49,271 bases of DNA from an uncultured Treponema sp. (GTDB lineage Bacteria; Spirochaetota; Spirochaetia; Treponematales; Treponemataceae). Position 1 is the stretch's first letter. Every line of letters begins with the position of its first letter. Below are positions 16,787-25,224 of the stretch, one piece after another. The position numbers and the translations under genes are program-made. The DNA lies in assembly GCA_947165795.1 (NCBI GenBank), contig CAMVBP010000001.1, positions 1 through 49,271 on the forward strand, read 5' to 3'. Under the pieces are notes generated by a model. The model was not told the DNA's origin, ran no database searches, and saw only the letters and a list, made by a program, of their open reading frames with translations.

Positions 16787-17865
16787 TCTCCACCTCTTAT
16801 ATCATAAACTTTTGTAACATCATGCATGTAGCGTTCATACGGTTCGCCGGGCAAAAACGTACAGAATAACTGATCATATTCCGGGAGCATCGCCGTAAGC
16901 TTTGCACGCTTATCCGGATCAAGTTCCAGAAGAACATCGTCCATTAATAAAACAGGTTTTAAGCCCGTAACTCTTGTATAACAAACTGCCTGAGCAACTC
17001 TGAGCAAAAGTGAAATTAACCGGCATTGACCGGTTGAAGCTGTAGGAACAAAAAGATGATGATCCTTTACAAAATCAATTCTGTCGCGGTGCGGCCCGGT
17101 AATCGTCGTTTCCATAAATTTATCTTTATCGCGCCGCGCCATAAGCTGCTGTAAAATTTCGTTTTCTTCGGGAATTGCCGTTTCGTCTTCCGAAGCTTTC
17201 CACGAAGAATGATAGGAAATTTTCAAATCACTAATTCCGGTTATTTCTTCGTAGATTTTTCCAAAAACCTGATTGAACTGAAAAATCACTTTTTTTCTTC
17301 GGTCGCAGACAATTCTTCCATATTTAGCCAGCTGCAAATCGTAAGCGTCCAGAGTTTCGTATTCGTGATTTTTTAAGAGAAGATTTCGCGATTTTAAAAC
17401 CTTTTTGTAATTTCTTAAATCATCAAGATAAGAAGAATCAAAAAGCGAAAGCGACTGATCAAAAAAGAATCGCCTTGCTTCGGGTTCACCGGTTGCAAAT
17501 CTTAAATCATCATGACAAAACAAAATGCACGGAATTGTATTGATGATTTCTTTTCGGTCCTGAACTTTCTTTCCGTTTTTTTCTATTCGTTTTTTATTGT
17601 TATCAAAAATTACGGTAACTTTTTGAGTATCAGATTCACGCTGAAACAGACAGTTCAAACTGAAATTCTGTTCTCCGTTTTTTACAATCTGTGCATCAAC
17701 GTGAGTTCTGAATGAAATTCCATAAGAAGAATAATAAAGCGATTCAAGAATATTACTTTTACCCTGACCGTTTTCTCCAACGAAAAAAACTTCCTTAGAC
17801 GAAAGGTCAATTGTATCGTTTTTAAGATTCCTGAAATTATAAAATGTCTGATACAAAAAAGGCAA
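16768..17865 (-). CDS. recF: DNA replication and repair protein RecF (TTG start)
   Basis: This 365-residue ATPase loads RecA at single-strand gaps. The start MPFLYQTFYNFRNLK is typical. The Walker A motif is GENGQGKSN (residues 30-38), the signature region STGQCRLISLLLRVA, and Walker B LLMDDVLLELD. The only suitable in-frame start is the TTG at 17865, 16 bp after the dnaN stop, with a poor ribosome site. Initiation is probably coupled to dnaN translation. The length is normal for the family. Confidence 0.95.
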   Translation of the reverse strand: MPFLYQTFYNFRNLKNDTIDLSSKEVFFVGENGQGKSNILESLYYSSYGISFRTHVDAQIVKNGEQNFSLNCLFQRESDTQKVTVIFDNNKKRIEKNGKKVQDRKEIINTIPCILFCHDDLRFATGEPEARRFFFDQSLSLFDSSYLDDLRNYKKVLKSRNLLLKNHEYETLDAYDLQLAKYGRIVCDRRKKVIFQFNQVFGKIYEEITGISDLKISYHSSWKASEDETAIPEENEILQQLMARRDKDKFMETTITGPHRDRIDFVKDHHLFVPTASTGQCRLISLLLRVAQAVCYTRVTGLKPVLLMDDVLLELDPDKRAKLTAMLPEYDQLFCTFLPGEPYERYMHDVTKVYDIRGGEWTLRK

Positions 17866-17881
17866 AGCTTGCTCGCAAAAA

Positions 17882-19006
17882 TTAGTTAGTTAATGGCATT
17901 ACTACATGGATGTAATCTTTTGCAGGTTCTCCACGAATAATTAAAGCCTTTGTAATATTTGCGTCTTCACCGTCTTCTTTGTTTGCAGAGAATTCAAAAA
18001 CAATGTTTTCTGAATCTATAACCTTTAATGGTTCAGAAACATATACATAGTTCAAAGCAAGATTAATAGGTTCTCCTGCATAGCGGCAAGGAATTGTTTC
18101 TTCTGCTGTACCAGATTCAGTTTCCGGAGTAATGAGCTTTAATTCTCCGTCTGTAATTCTGAAAATGATTCTGTTTACATTCTTTTCTGCCATGATTGTT
18201 GTACGTTTAAGGGCAGCTTCAAGATCAGCCTTATTAACCATAATTGACTGTTCAAGATTTTCCGGAATAACTTTTTTATAGTTAGGGAACTGTCCGTCAA
18301 TTAAAACAGAAGAGAATTCAACATTTGCAAATTTTACAAATACAGATTTATCAACTACTGCAATCTGAATGTTTCCTTCTTCCGGTGCATTTTTTAATAC
18401 GCAGGAAAGAATTTTTGTAGGAATAATTGCAGGCTGGAAATCCGGAATATTTACAATATTTTTTGTTTCGCAAGAAAGACGGCGGCCATCTGTTGCAACC
18501 ATTGTAAGAACATCGCCTTCCTTTACAAAATAAACGCCGGTCATAAAGTAGCGGTTGTGATCTGAAGAAACAGCAAAAATTGTTTCCTTAATCATTTCCT
18601 TAAAGTCTTTTGAAGAAATATCAAAGAAAGGAACATTTTCGCTTGTTCCAATTTCAGGGAATTTATCGCTGGTCTGACTCTTTAATTTTGCAGTAAATCG
18701 TTTTGAAATAGGCTTGATTGTAACTTCAATATCTTCCTGAATGAATTCAATGTCTCCGGAAGGAAGTGAAGACAAAATGCTCATGAACTTATCGCAGTAA
18801 ATTGTTGTTCTACCAGGTTCCTGAATATCTACAGGAATTGTAGTTGTGAACTTCAAGGTTGAATCTGTTGCCTTGATTGTAAGCATATTATTTTCTGCAA
18901 TAATCAGAATATTTGAAAGAATAGATATTGGACTTTTATTAGTTATGATTTCCTGTGCAATAGAAATCTCTTTTACCATTGAATCGCGATCAAATGTAAA
19001 TTTCAT
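17882..19006 (-). CDS. dnaN: DNA polymerase III beta subunit (sliding clamp)
   Basis: This 374-residue protein is the replication clamp that tethers polymerase III to DNA. Family landmarks include KSPISILSNILI near the N-terminus, DGRRLSCETKNI in the middle domain, and the C-terminal VVMPLTN where other clamps end VVMPMRL-like. Three similar clamp domains of about 120 residues fit the length. A promoter is visible in the gap after dnaA (TTGAAA-17-TACAAT). The ribosome site is modest (AAGGCTGGTG). Confidence 0.97.
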   Translation of the reverse strand: MKFTFDRDSMVKEISIAQEIITNKSPISILSNILIIAENNMLTIKATDSTLKFTTTIPVDIQEPGRTTIYCDKFMSILSSLPSGDIEFIQEDIEVTIKPISKRFTAKLKSQTSDKFPEIGTSENVPFFDISSKDFKEMIKETIFAVSSDHNRYFMTGVYFVKEGDVLTMVATDGRRLSCETKNIVNIPDFQPAIIPTKILSCVLKNAPEEGNIQIAVVDKSVFVKFANVEFSSVLIDGQFPNYKKVIPENLEQSIMVNKADLEAALKRTTIMAEKNVNRIIFRITDGELKLITPETESGTAEETIPCRYAGEPINLALNYVYVSEPLKVIDSENIVFEFSANKEDGEDANITKALIIRGEPAKDYIHVVMPLTN

Positions 19007-19047
19007 AATTCACCAGCCTTTTTTTAAAGAATTTTACTTCAATAATA

Positions 19048-19076
19048 ATTGTATAAGAATATATTTGATTTTTCAA
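19048..19076 (-). promoter_or_regulatory. Promoter of dnaN
   Basis: On the minus strand TTGAAA (19076-19071) is followed after 17 nt by TACAAT (19053-19048). It allows dnaN-recF-dciA expression independent of dnaA. Confidence 0.55.
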
Positions 19077-19133
19077 TAGAAGAATTCTCAATCTTACGAC
19101 GCTGCAAACTCAGCTGCAATTTAGAGAACTCCT

Positions 19134-20558
19134 TTATTTTTTATACTCTTTAATTTCGCGCTTAAAAATCTGAATTTTTGAAGACATTGAAGGATCGGTT
19201 TTTATAAGCCCTTCGATTTTTTCGTAAGAATGCATCATTGTAGAATGATCTTTTCCAAATTCCTGGGCCAGCTCTGTATATGTAATTTCCGTCAGCTCGC
19301 GCGAAAGATATACTGCAATCTGTCTTGGAAGTGCAAATTTTTTATCACGCTTTTTGCCTTTTAAATCCGAAACAGAAATCTGATAGTTATCTGCAATAAC
19401 TTTTACAATTGCATCAAGAGAAATATTGCTGTCTGCATTTGTGCTGATTAAATCCTGAAGTAATTTTTTTACAACTTCAAGAGAAGGCTCTTCGCCAATC
19501 AAATCCATATAACCTAGAACCTTAATAAGACCGGTTTCCAGTTCGCGCACATTACTTTCTATTGATTTTGCAATATATTCAACAACTTCCAGCTTTAACT
19601 GCTTGCCGAGAATATCAAGTTTTTTCTGAAGGATTGCAACCCTTGTTTCGTAATTCGGAGGCTGAAGGTCTATAATCATTCCGCTTCCAATTCTGCTTAC
19701 AAGCCTTTCCGTCATTTCTTTGATTTCTCTAAGCTTACGGTCGCAGGTAAAAACCATCTGAGCCTTTTTCTGAGAAAGTGCTTCGAATGTATAGAAAAGT
19801 TCTTCCTGTGTTGCTTCTTTTCCCTGAAGAAAGTGAATGTCGTCGAGAAGAAGAACATCAAGATTTCTGTATTTATTTTTAAAAGCAGTTGTTGTCTTTT
19901 CCTTTGTAGAAAGAATGAATTCGTTGGTAAAATTTTCTGCCGAAACATAGCAGATTTTTAATTTTTCAGGATTATTCCGGTGAATATAATTTCCGATTGC
20001 CTGCATAAGGTGAGTTTTTCCAAGTCCGGAACCACCATAAAGCAAAAGCGGATTGTATTTCTTTCCAGGTTCTTTTGCCGCAACTAAAGACGCATTATAT
20101 GCAAAATTGCTGTTTTCGCCGGCAATAAAAGATTCAAAGGTAAATTTTTCATCAAGAGAAGAATGCTTTCCTTTTTCCTTAGCTTCCGGCTGAATTTTTG
20201 CGGCAGGAATTTTTTCTGATTCAGTTTTTTCTTCCGCACGTTTTTTTTCTGCAGGTTCAACAGGAGTGTGTTCAGCGGCTTTGCCAGATTCATCAGAAAT
20301 AATACAGTTTAATTTAATATCAGCCTGGCCTGTAACTTCCCTTAATTTTTCCTGAACGATTTCAAAACTTTTATATTTTTCCATCATGTCTTTTAAAAAT
20401 TGAGAAGAAACAGAAACAGTTATAGAATCCATTGTTTCTTCAACATATTTCATATTGAAGCGGAAAACAAATTCTTTTTCTTTATTCTGACTTTTATACT
20501 CGTTATGAAGCATTTCCATTGTATAATTCCATGCTTCTTCATACATTTTTTCTGGCAT
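19134..20558 (-). CDS. dnaA: Chromosomal replication initiator DnaA
   Basis: This 474-residue AAA+ protein opens the origin. Domain I (1-85) is followed by a Lys/Glu-rich linker (95-132). The AAA+ domain starts at FTFESFIAGENSNFAYNA and holds Walker A GGSGLGKT (175-182) and Walker B LLLDDIHF (236-243). The C-terminal DNA-binding signature reads FGKDHSTMMHSYEKI, where many species have FGGRDHSTVLHA. That change is at the DnaA-box reading helix, so this protein may tolerate a divergent box. The ATG has no Shine-Dalgarno and lies six bases after an extended -10, suggesting leaderless expression. Confidence 0.97.
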   Translation of the reverse strand: MPEKMYEEAWNYTMEMLHNEYKSQNKEKEFVFRFNMKYVEETMDSITVSVSSQFLKDMMEKYKSFEIVQEKLREVTGQADIKLNCIISDESGKAAEHTPVEPAEKKRAEEKTESEKIPAAKIQPEAKEKGKHSSLDEKFTFESFIAGENSNFAYNASLVAAKEPGKKYNPLLLYGGSGLGKTHLMQAIGNYIHRNNPEKLKICYVSAENFTNEFILSTKEKTTTAFKNKYRNLDVLLLDDIHFLQGKEATQEELFYTFEALSQKKAQMVFTCDRKLREIKEMTERLVSRIGSGMIIDLQPPNYETRVAILQKKLDILGKQLKLEVVEYIAKSIESNVRELETGLIKVLGYMDLIGEEPSLEVVKKLLQDLISTNADSNISLDAIVKVIADNYQISVSDLKGKKRDKKFALPRQIAVYLSRELTEITYTELAQEFGKDHSTMMHSYEKIEGLIKTDPSMSSKIQIFKREIKEYKK

Positions 20559-20564
20559 ATTTTA

Positions 20565-20573
20565 TTATTATCA
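20565..20573 (-). promoter_or_regulatory. Extended -10 of dnaA, leaderless
   Basis: On the minus strand TGA-TAATAA is followed by TAAAAT and the ATG at 20558. No ribosome site intervenes. A GATAAT one step upstream (two bases) is an alternative -10. Confidence 0.45.
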
Positions 20574-20712
20574 CTCAGTTAGAAAATTTCTTCAAGTCAA
20601 ATTTATAAAAAAACATACGGAAAATTATATAATTCCAGACACTGCAGTTTGCAGCTTTTTCCCGCGTCCTTTAAACGTAGTATTTTAAACTCTTCCTACT
20701 TATTCCGAAATC

Positions 20713-20721
20713 TGATAAACT
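20713..20721 (+). promoter_or_regulatory. Extended -10 of trxB, leaderless
   Basis: TGA-TAAACT is followed by TAAAAT and the ATG at 20728, with no Shine-Dalgarno. The layout is identical in length to that of dnaA on the opposite strand and differs at only three positions. Confidence 0.45.
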
Positions 20722-20727
20722 TAAAAT

Positions 20728-21645
20728 ATGGCTGAAAATGAGAAATTCGATTATGTAATAATTGGTGCAGGTCCTGCCGGACTTGCTTCTGCACAATATG
20801 CTGCACGCGGCGGACTTTCTACTCTTGTTATTGATGTTGCCGGAGCTGGTGGTCAGGTTCTTCAAATTGCAGATTTAGAAAACTATCCTGGAGTATTTCC
20901 TGCAATCGATGGTGCAAGCTTTACCATGAATATGCAGAAACAGGCAGAAGCTTTTGGCGCAAAAGTTATTCAGGCACAGGTTATTTCCATAGATAAAATG
21001 GGAGAAAATTTTCTCGTTAAAACAAAAAAAGATGCCTTTGAATCAAAATGTCTTTGTATAGCTACAGGTGCAATTCACAGAAACCTCGAAGTTCCTGGAG
21101 AAAAGGAATTAACTGGACGAGGTGTTTCTTACTGTGCAACCTGCGACGGACCTTTCTTCAGAAATAAAAAAATTGTTGTTGTCGGCGGCGGAGATTCTGC
21201 CTGCAGCGAAGCAATTTACCTTTCTACACTTTCTTCCGACGTTTCCATTATTCACAGAAGAGACAAATTCCGCGCCCAGCAGGCTGTTATAGATAAAATG
21301 CTTGCTGCCGGTGTAAAGCCTGTTTACGACTCTGTAGTAAAATCAATTAACGGAAGTGCAAAAGTTGAATCCGTTACAATAGAAAATGTAAAAACCGGCG
21401 AACAATCAGAACTTCAGACAGACGCCGTATTTATTTTTACAGGAATGCTTCCGCAGACTTCTCTTGTAGAAATGCTTCCTAAAGATGAGGGCGGCTATAT
21501 TATAACAGACGAAAATATGGAAACTTCTATTCCTTGTCTTTTTGCAGCAGGCGATATAAGAAGCAAACCGTTCCGACAGGTTGTTACAGCAGTTTCTGAC
21601 GGTGCCATTGCTGCACACATTGCGAGCGAAAGAATAAGAAATTAA
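20728..21645 (+). CDS. trxB: Thioredoxin-disulfide reductase
   Basis: This 305-residue flavoprotein reduces thioredoxin with NADPH. The FAD motif IIGAGPAGLASAQYAA is at 11-26. The redox pair is in SYCATCDGPFF (C136, C139). The NADPH motif GGGDSACSEA is followed by HRRDKFRA (176-183), and the C-terminal FAD motif reads LFAAGDIRSKPFRQVVTAVSDG. The enzyme is cytosolic and of normal length. It begins the rightward block at the origin with a probable leaderless transcript. The GH3 hydrolase gene follows by 13 bp. Confidence 0.96.
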   Translation: MAENEKFDYVIIGAGPAGLASAQYAARGGLSTLVIDVAGAGGQVLQIADLENYPGVFPAIDGASFTMNMQKQAEAFGAKVIQAQVISIDKMGENFLVKTKKDAFESKCLCIATGAIHRNLEVPGEKELTGRGVSYCATCDGPFFRNKKIVVVGGGDSACSEAIYLSTLSSDVSIIHRRDKFRAQQAVIDKMLAAGVKPVYDSVVKSINGSAKVESVTIENVKTGEQSELQTDAVFIFTGMLPQTSLVEMLPKDEGGYIITDENMETSIPCLFAAGDIRSKPFRQVVTAVSDGAIAAHIASERIRN

Positions 21646-21658
21646 AAAGAATGACATC

Positions 21659-23329
21659 ATGAAAAAAATTTTAGGCGTTATTGCAGCAGGAATTATTTTT
21701 CTTGCGTATGGAAAAACCAATTTATATTCCCAGCAGATAGACTTCTGGTCCGACTACCCTTCTGACCAGCTGGCAAAAATGATTACAGATCAGATGACAG
21801 ATTCTGAACTTCTTTCTCAAACCTTTATGTTTGGCTGGGCAGGAGCAGAACCGCCTGAACTTTTGTATCAGTGGGTTTCCAGAGGTCTTGGAAGCGTAAA
21901 AGTTTTCGGATGGAATACTGATGACATTCATCTTGTTGCCAAATCAATAAAATCACTTCAGGAAAGTGCTTCTACCAACAGATTTAAAATTCCGCTTTTT
22001 GTTGCAACAGACCAGGAAGGCGGAAGCATAAGACATGTAAAAGGAGACACTTCCATTACTCCGGGAAATATGGCAATTGGTGCCGGAGGTTACCCTGCAG
22101 ACGCCTGGTACAGTTCATATTATATCAATATGGAAATTAAAGCCCTTGGTATAAATATGAATTTTGCGCCGACTGTAGATTTATTTACAAACCACGATTC
22201 TACGATTATTGGAACACGTTCGTTCGGTGAAGATCCGGAAAAGGTTGGAATACTTGGAGCAGCTTTTGCTTCCGGTTCAATGGCCGCTGGCGTAATTCCA
22301 ACAGTAAAACATTTTCCCGGACACGGCGATACAAACCTTGATTCACACGGAAATCTTCCTCAAATTGATATAGATTTTGAAACCTTCAAAAACCGTGAAT
22401 TGATTCCATATCTATACCTTATAAAAGAAAAAATTCCTGCAGTTATGTCGGGACACCTCGCTTTTCCGCAGATTGAAAGCTCTGGAGCACCGGCTTCGCT
22501 TTCTAAATCTTTTCTTACGGATTTGTTAAGGAATCAGCTTGGTTTTGACGGAATCATAATTACAGACGATATGATGATGGTTGGTGCTACAACTTACGCA
22601 GGGGCAATGTCTACCGCATTTAAAATGGCATTGGAAGCCGGCAACGACATCATTCTTTCTTCAACAACTGCAAAATTAAACGAAGCCTTATGGACACGCA
22701 ATCTTGAAAATATGTCGATTGATGAAGAGTTTCACGACTGTGTAAAACAGGCCGCATACAGAGTTATAAAAGCAAAGCTTGATTATTTCAAATCAGGTAA
22801 CGCCGCTCCAATTTATCCGGATGATGAACTGGTTGATAAATTAATTCCAAACCGCGAAGGCGAAAAATACTTTTTGGAGCAGGCCTGCCGTTCAGTTACA
22901 ATAGAAAAAAAAGGTTCTGCAATGCCTATGTCTAATGCAAATGGCGAACGAATTTTACTTATGGGTTCCCTTAACAGTTTTTTCCAGGCTGCAAAACAAA
23001 GATATCCTGATTCAGGAGAATTCCGTTTTTCTTACGAAACCGGACCAAACGAAACACAATGGGTTTTAGATAATGTTCCGCAGGTTGCTTCGGGTTACGA
23101 TACAATTATTATATGCGTTTCCAGTGAAAATCATGTAAAAATTGCGCAATATTTCAAAAATAGCGGGAAAAAAGTTGTTATTTTTTGTACAATGAATCCG
23201 GATCTTGCAAAAGATTTGAATTGGGCTGATACTATTCTTCTAGGATATAGTTGGCGTTGTGATTATTCTTTAAAGGCTATGGTTTCTGCATTTGCTGGTG
23301 AATATGAACCTAAAGGAATAAGACCTTAA
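21659..23329 (+). CDS. Exported GH3 beta-N-acetylglucosaminidase (NagZ-like)
   Basis: This 556-residue protein has a signal peptide (about 1-24) and a GH3 catalytic barrel. The substrate-binding and acid/base loop KHFPGHGDT (217-225) followed by DSHGNLP is typical of NagZ-type hexosaminidases, and the nucleophile Asp lies in ITDDMMMVG (303/304). VATDQEGG at about 115-122 also fits. It should release N-acetylglucosamine from muropeptides or chitin-like oligosaccharides. The extra 160 residues after the barrel resemble the second GH3 domain. Export implies action outside the cytoplasm, unlike cytosolic E. coli NagZ. The neighbouring LysM protein and lytic transglycosylase make peptidoglycan the likely substrate. 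Confidence 0.9.
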   Translation: MKKILGVIAAGIIFLAYGKTNLYSQQIDFWSDYPSDQLAKMITDQMTDSELLSQTFMFGWAGAEPPELLYQWVSRGLGSVKVFGWNTDDIHLVAKSIKSLQESASTNRFKIPLFVATDQEGGSIRHVKGDTSITPGNMAIGAGGYPADAWYSSYYINMEIKALGINMNFAPTVDLFTNHDSTIIGTRSFGEDPEKVGILGAAFASGSMAAGVIPTVKHFPGHGDTNLDSHGNLPQIDIDFETFKNRELIPYLYLIKEKIPAVMSGHLAFPQIESSGAPASLSKSFLTDLLRNQLGFDGIIITDDMMMVGATTYAGAMSTAFKMALEAGNDIILSSTTAKLNEALWTRNLENMSIDEEFHDCVKQAAYRVIKAKLDYFKSGNAAPIYPDDELVDKLIPNREGEKYFLEQACRSVTIEKKGSAMPMSNANGERILLMGSLNSFFQAAKQRYPDSGEFRFSYETGPNETQWVLDNVPQVASGYDTIIICVSSENHVKIAQYFKNSGKKVVIFCTMNPDLAKDLNWADTILLGYSWRCDYSLKAMVSAFAGEYEPKGIRP

Positions 23330-23387
23330 AAACATTTTAATTGTGAAAACGGTTATTTATGCCGAAAATTAAGAGAGGTTGCAGAAA

Positions 23388-25205
23388 ATGAAAACTATCG
23401 GAATAAAGCTTGCAGACGGTTCATTCTATCCTGTTCTTCAAGAAAACATAGCATCAGAAAAGTCTTTAGATTTAACTACAGCTCATAATAATCAGACAAA
23501 AGTAATGGTCGATTTGTACCGTTCGGAATTATGTACTATGGACGATGCTGAATATGTTGATTCTTTAGAAATTAACGGATTAATTGCACATCCAAACGGT
23601 GAACCTGACATTTCCTTTATAGTTTCCATTGATGATGAAAATAAACTTTCTGCAAAAATAGTTGATACAGAAACTGGAACTCAAAGTAAAACAACAATTT
23701 CTTTGGTTTCCAGAACTGCAGAGGAACGTATGGTAACAGACGAATACGGAATTGCTGATTCTCCAAAAACAGAAGATTCTAAAGCCGGAGCTAAAGCAGC
23801 AGGTGCGGCAATTGCCGGTGCCGGACTTTTAGCAGCAGCAGAAGCTTTAAGAAAACAGAAAGAAGAAAATGACAAGGCAGACGTAACCTTTACTCCGGAC
23901 GGAGCAGAAGATGATATTTTTGCTACCACCAGCATCGCGCCGGAATCGGACGACACATTTGCAGCTAACGACGACACTGCCGCCATAGATGACACTTTCG
24001 CAGCAAACGACGAGGCTGCCACCGACGACGTTTTTACCTCAACAGACGACATGTTTGTTTCAACAGACGAAACTTCAACTTCAGACGATATGTTCGCTTC
24101 TACAGATGATACTGCGGCTTCGGATGACATATTTGCTTCAACTGAAGAAACAGCCGGAAGCGATACTACAGAAGAATTTTCTACAGACGATTTACCAAGC
24201 TTTGACGACCTTGCAAATAGCTCAGATGACTCTGCAGCCGAAGAAACAATAACTCAGGATGATATTTTTGCTTCAACAGAAGACACAACTGCTTCAGATG
24301 ATATGTTCGCTTCTACAGAAGATACTTCTGCAACAGACGATATGTTCGCTTCTACAGACGAAACTATCACCTCAGACGATATGTTCGCTGCCGGAAACGA
24401 TTCTGCAGAAGAAACAGATATTTTTGCTTCAACCGATGACACAATTGCTCAGGAAACCGTTTCTGCAGAAGACGACATTCCTGCTCAGGACGATATTTTT
24501 AGCAAAGATACAACAATATCAGAAGAAGCTTCTTCAGATGAAAATTCTGACGAACCATTAATCAGCGACGACGACTTACCAAGCTTTGATGATATTTCTT
24601 TAGGAGATGAAAAAGTGAATAACGACGAAGACATTTTTGCCGATTTTGATGATTCACCGGCACCAGCTTCAGGACTCAGTTTTACAGGCCTTTACGACAA
24701 AGAAACAGAACTTGGAAATTCTTCTGATTATGGCGAAGAACAAAGAAAAAAGACAAAAGTTCCTGTTATAATCTGCATTATCTGTGCAATAATCTGTGTA
24801 ATTGCAACAGCGCTTATATTGTTTATTATTCCTTCAAGATACAATCTTATTACAAAAAAGAATTACACAGAAACAGAACAGATTGTTAAAGAAGAAGTTC
24901 CTCCAGTTGTAGAAAAAGAAGAACCTCCTGTTGTAGAACCTAAAGTTGAACCGGTTCCTCAGGCAAAAGAAGATGAAATTGTAATTATCGAAAAAGCAGA
25001 AGAAGTTATTCCGGAACCTCCGGCTCCTGTTGTAGAAAAACCAAAGAATATTTCTTACAAGATTAAATGGGGAGACACTCTCTGGGATATTGCAGATACT
25101 TACTATAAAAATCCTTGGCGTTACAAATATATTGCGCGCTACAACGGAATCAAAAATCCTGATTATATTATTTCGGGAACAACAATTATTATTCCGGCTG
25201 AATAA
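23388..25205 (+). CDS. Membrane LysM protein with DnaK substrate-binding-like domain and acidic repeats
   Basis: This 605-residue protein has an unusual build (numbering below is from the ATG minus three residues). The first ~105 residues (TIGIKLADGSFYPVL, TTAHNNQTKVMVDLYRSE, SLEINGLIAHPNGEPDISF, VSIDDENKLSAKIVDTETG) follow the pattern of the Hsp70 substrate-binding beta-domain, with no ATPase. An Ala-rich stretch (about 135-160) leads to a strongly acidic repeat region (178-425). RKKTK then precedes one membrane helix (461-485), so the N-terminus is cytoplasmic. A Pro/Glu/Val linker and a C-terminal LysM domain (558-607, KWGDTLWDIADTYYKNPW) lie outside, where LysM binds peptidoglycan. GAGAGG supports the ATG at 23388. 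The lytic transglycosylase follows by 19 bp. Confidence 0.85.
   Translation: MKTIGIKLADGSFYPVLQENIASEKSLDLTTAHNNQTKVMVDLYRSELCTMDDAEYVDSLEINGLIAHPNGEPDISFIVSIDDENKLSAKIVDTETGTQSKTTISLVSRTAEERMVTDEYGIADSPKTEDSKAGAKAAGAAIAGAGLLAAAEALRKQKEENDKADVTFTPDGAEDDIFATTSIAPESDDTFAANDDTAAIDDTFAANDEAATDDVFTSTDDMFVSTDETSTSDDMFASTDDTAASDDIFASTEETAGSDTTEEFSTDDLPSFDDLANSSDDSAAEETITQDDIFASTEDTTASDDMFASTEDTSATDDMFASTDETITSDDMFAAGNDSAEETDIFASTDDTIAQETVSAEDDIPAQDDIFSKDTTISEEASSDENSDEPLISDDDLPSFDDISLGDEKVNNDEDIFADFDDSPAPASGLSFTGLYDKETELGNSSDYGEEQRKKTKVPVIICIICAIICVIATALILFIIPSRYNLITKKNYTETEQIVKEEVPPVVEKEEPPVVEPKVEPVPQAKEDEIVIIEKAEEVIPEPPAPVVEKPKNISYKIKWGDTLWDIADTYYKNPWRYKYIARYNGIKNPDYIISGTTIIIPAE
23910..24653 (+). 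repeat. Acidic-Phe tandem repeats within the LysM protein gene
   Basis: About fourteen imperfect units of 10-16 residues share the core [D/E]D-[I/M/T/V]-F-A-x-[T/N]-[D/E]-[D/E], for example DDMFASTDETSTS. Two copies of DDLPSFDD occur (near residues 271 and 399). At DNA level the units are near-identical in places (ATGTTCGCTTCTACAGA), so copy number could change by recombination. Confidence 0.85.
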
Positions 25206-25224
25206 TTAATATAGAGTGAAAATT

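Larger units (their letters stand above)
20559..20727. other. Probable replication origin region (dnaA-trxB divergent gap)
   Basis: This 169-bp gap separates two long gene blocks that point away from each other, from 20558 leftward to 7800 and from 20728 rightward to 31152. Such a strand switch beside dnaA is typical of oriC. The region has an AT-rich stretch at 20600-20635 that could unwind. No TTATCCACA-like DnaA boxes are visible. AGTTTGCAGC at 20646-20655 is the inverse of GCTGCAAACT at 19101-19110 on the other side of dnaA. Confidence 0.5.

Noticed and set aside
21406..21720. A 104-residue minus-strand open frame spanning the trxB end and GH3 start
   Set aside because: It overlaps two well-supported genes and is not recognisable as a protein family.
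23681..24130. A 149-residue open frame on the minus strand, and open frames in a second plus frame, across the acidic repeats
   Set aside because: They arise because the repeated Asp/Thr/Ser codons leave no stops in other frames. Their products are low-complexity, and the main frame has clear domains and a ribosome site.
23910..24653. Repeat array as a CRISPR array
   Set aside because: The repeats are in frame within a coding gene, imperfect, not palindromic and have no unique spacers of constant length.
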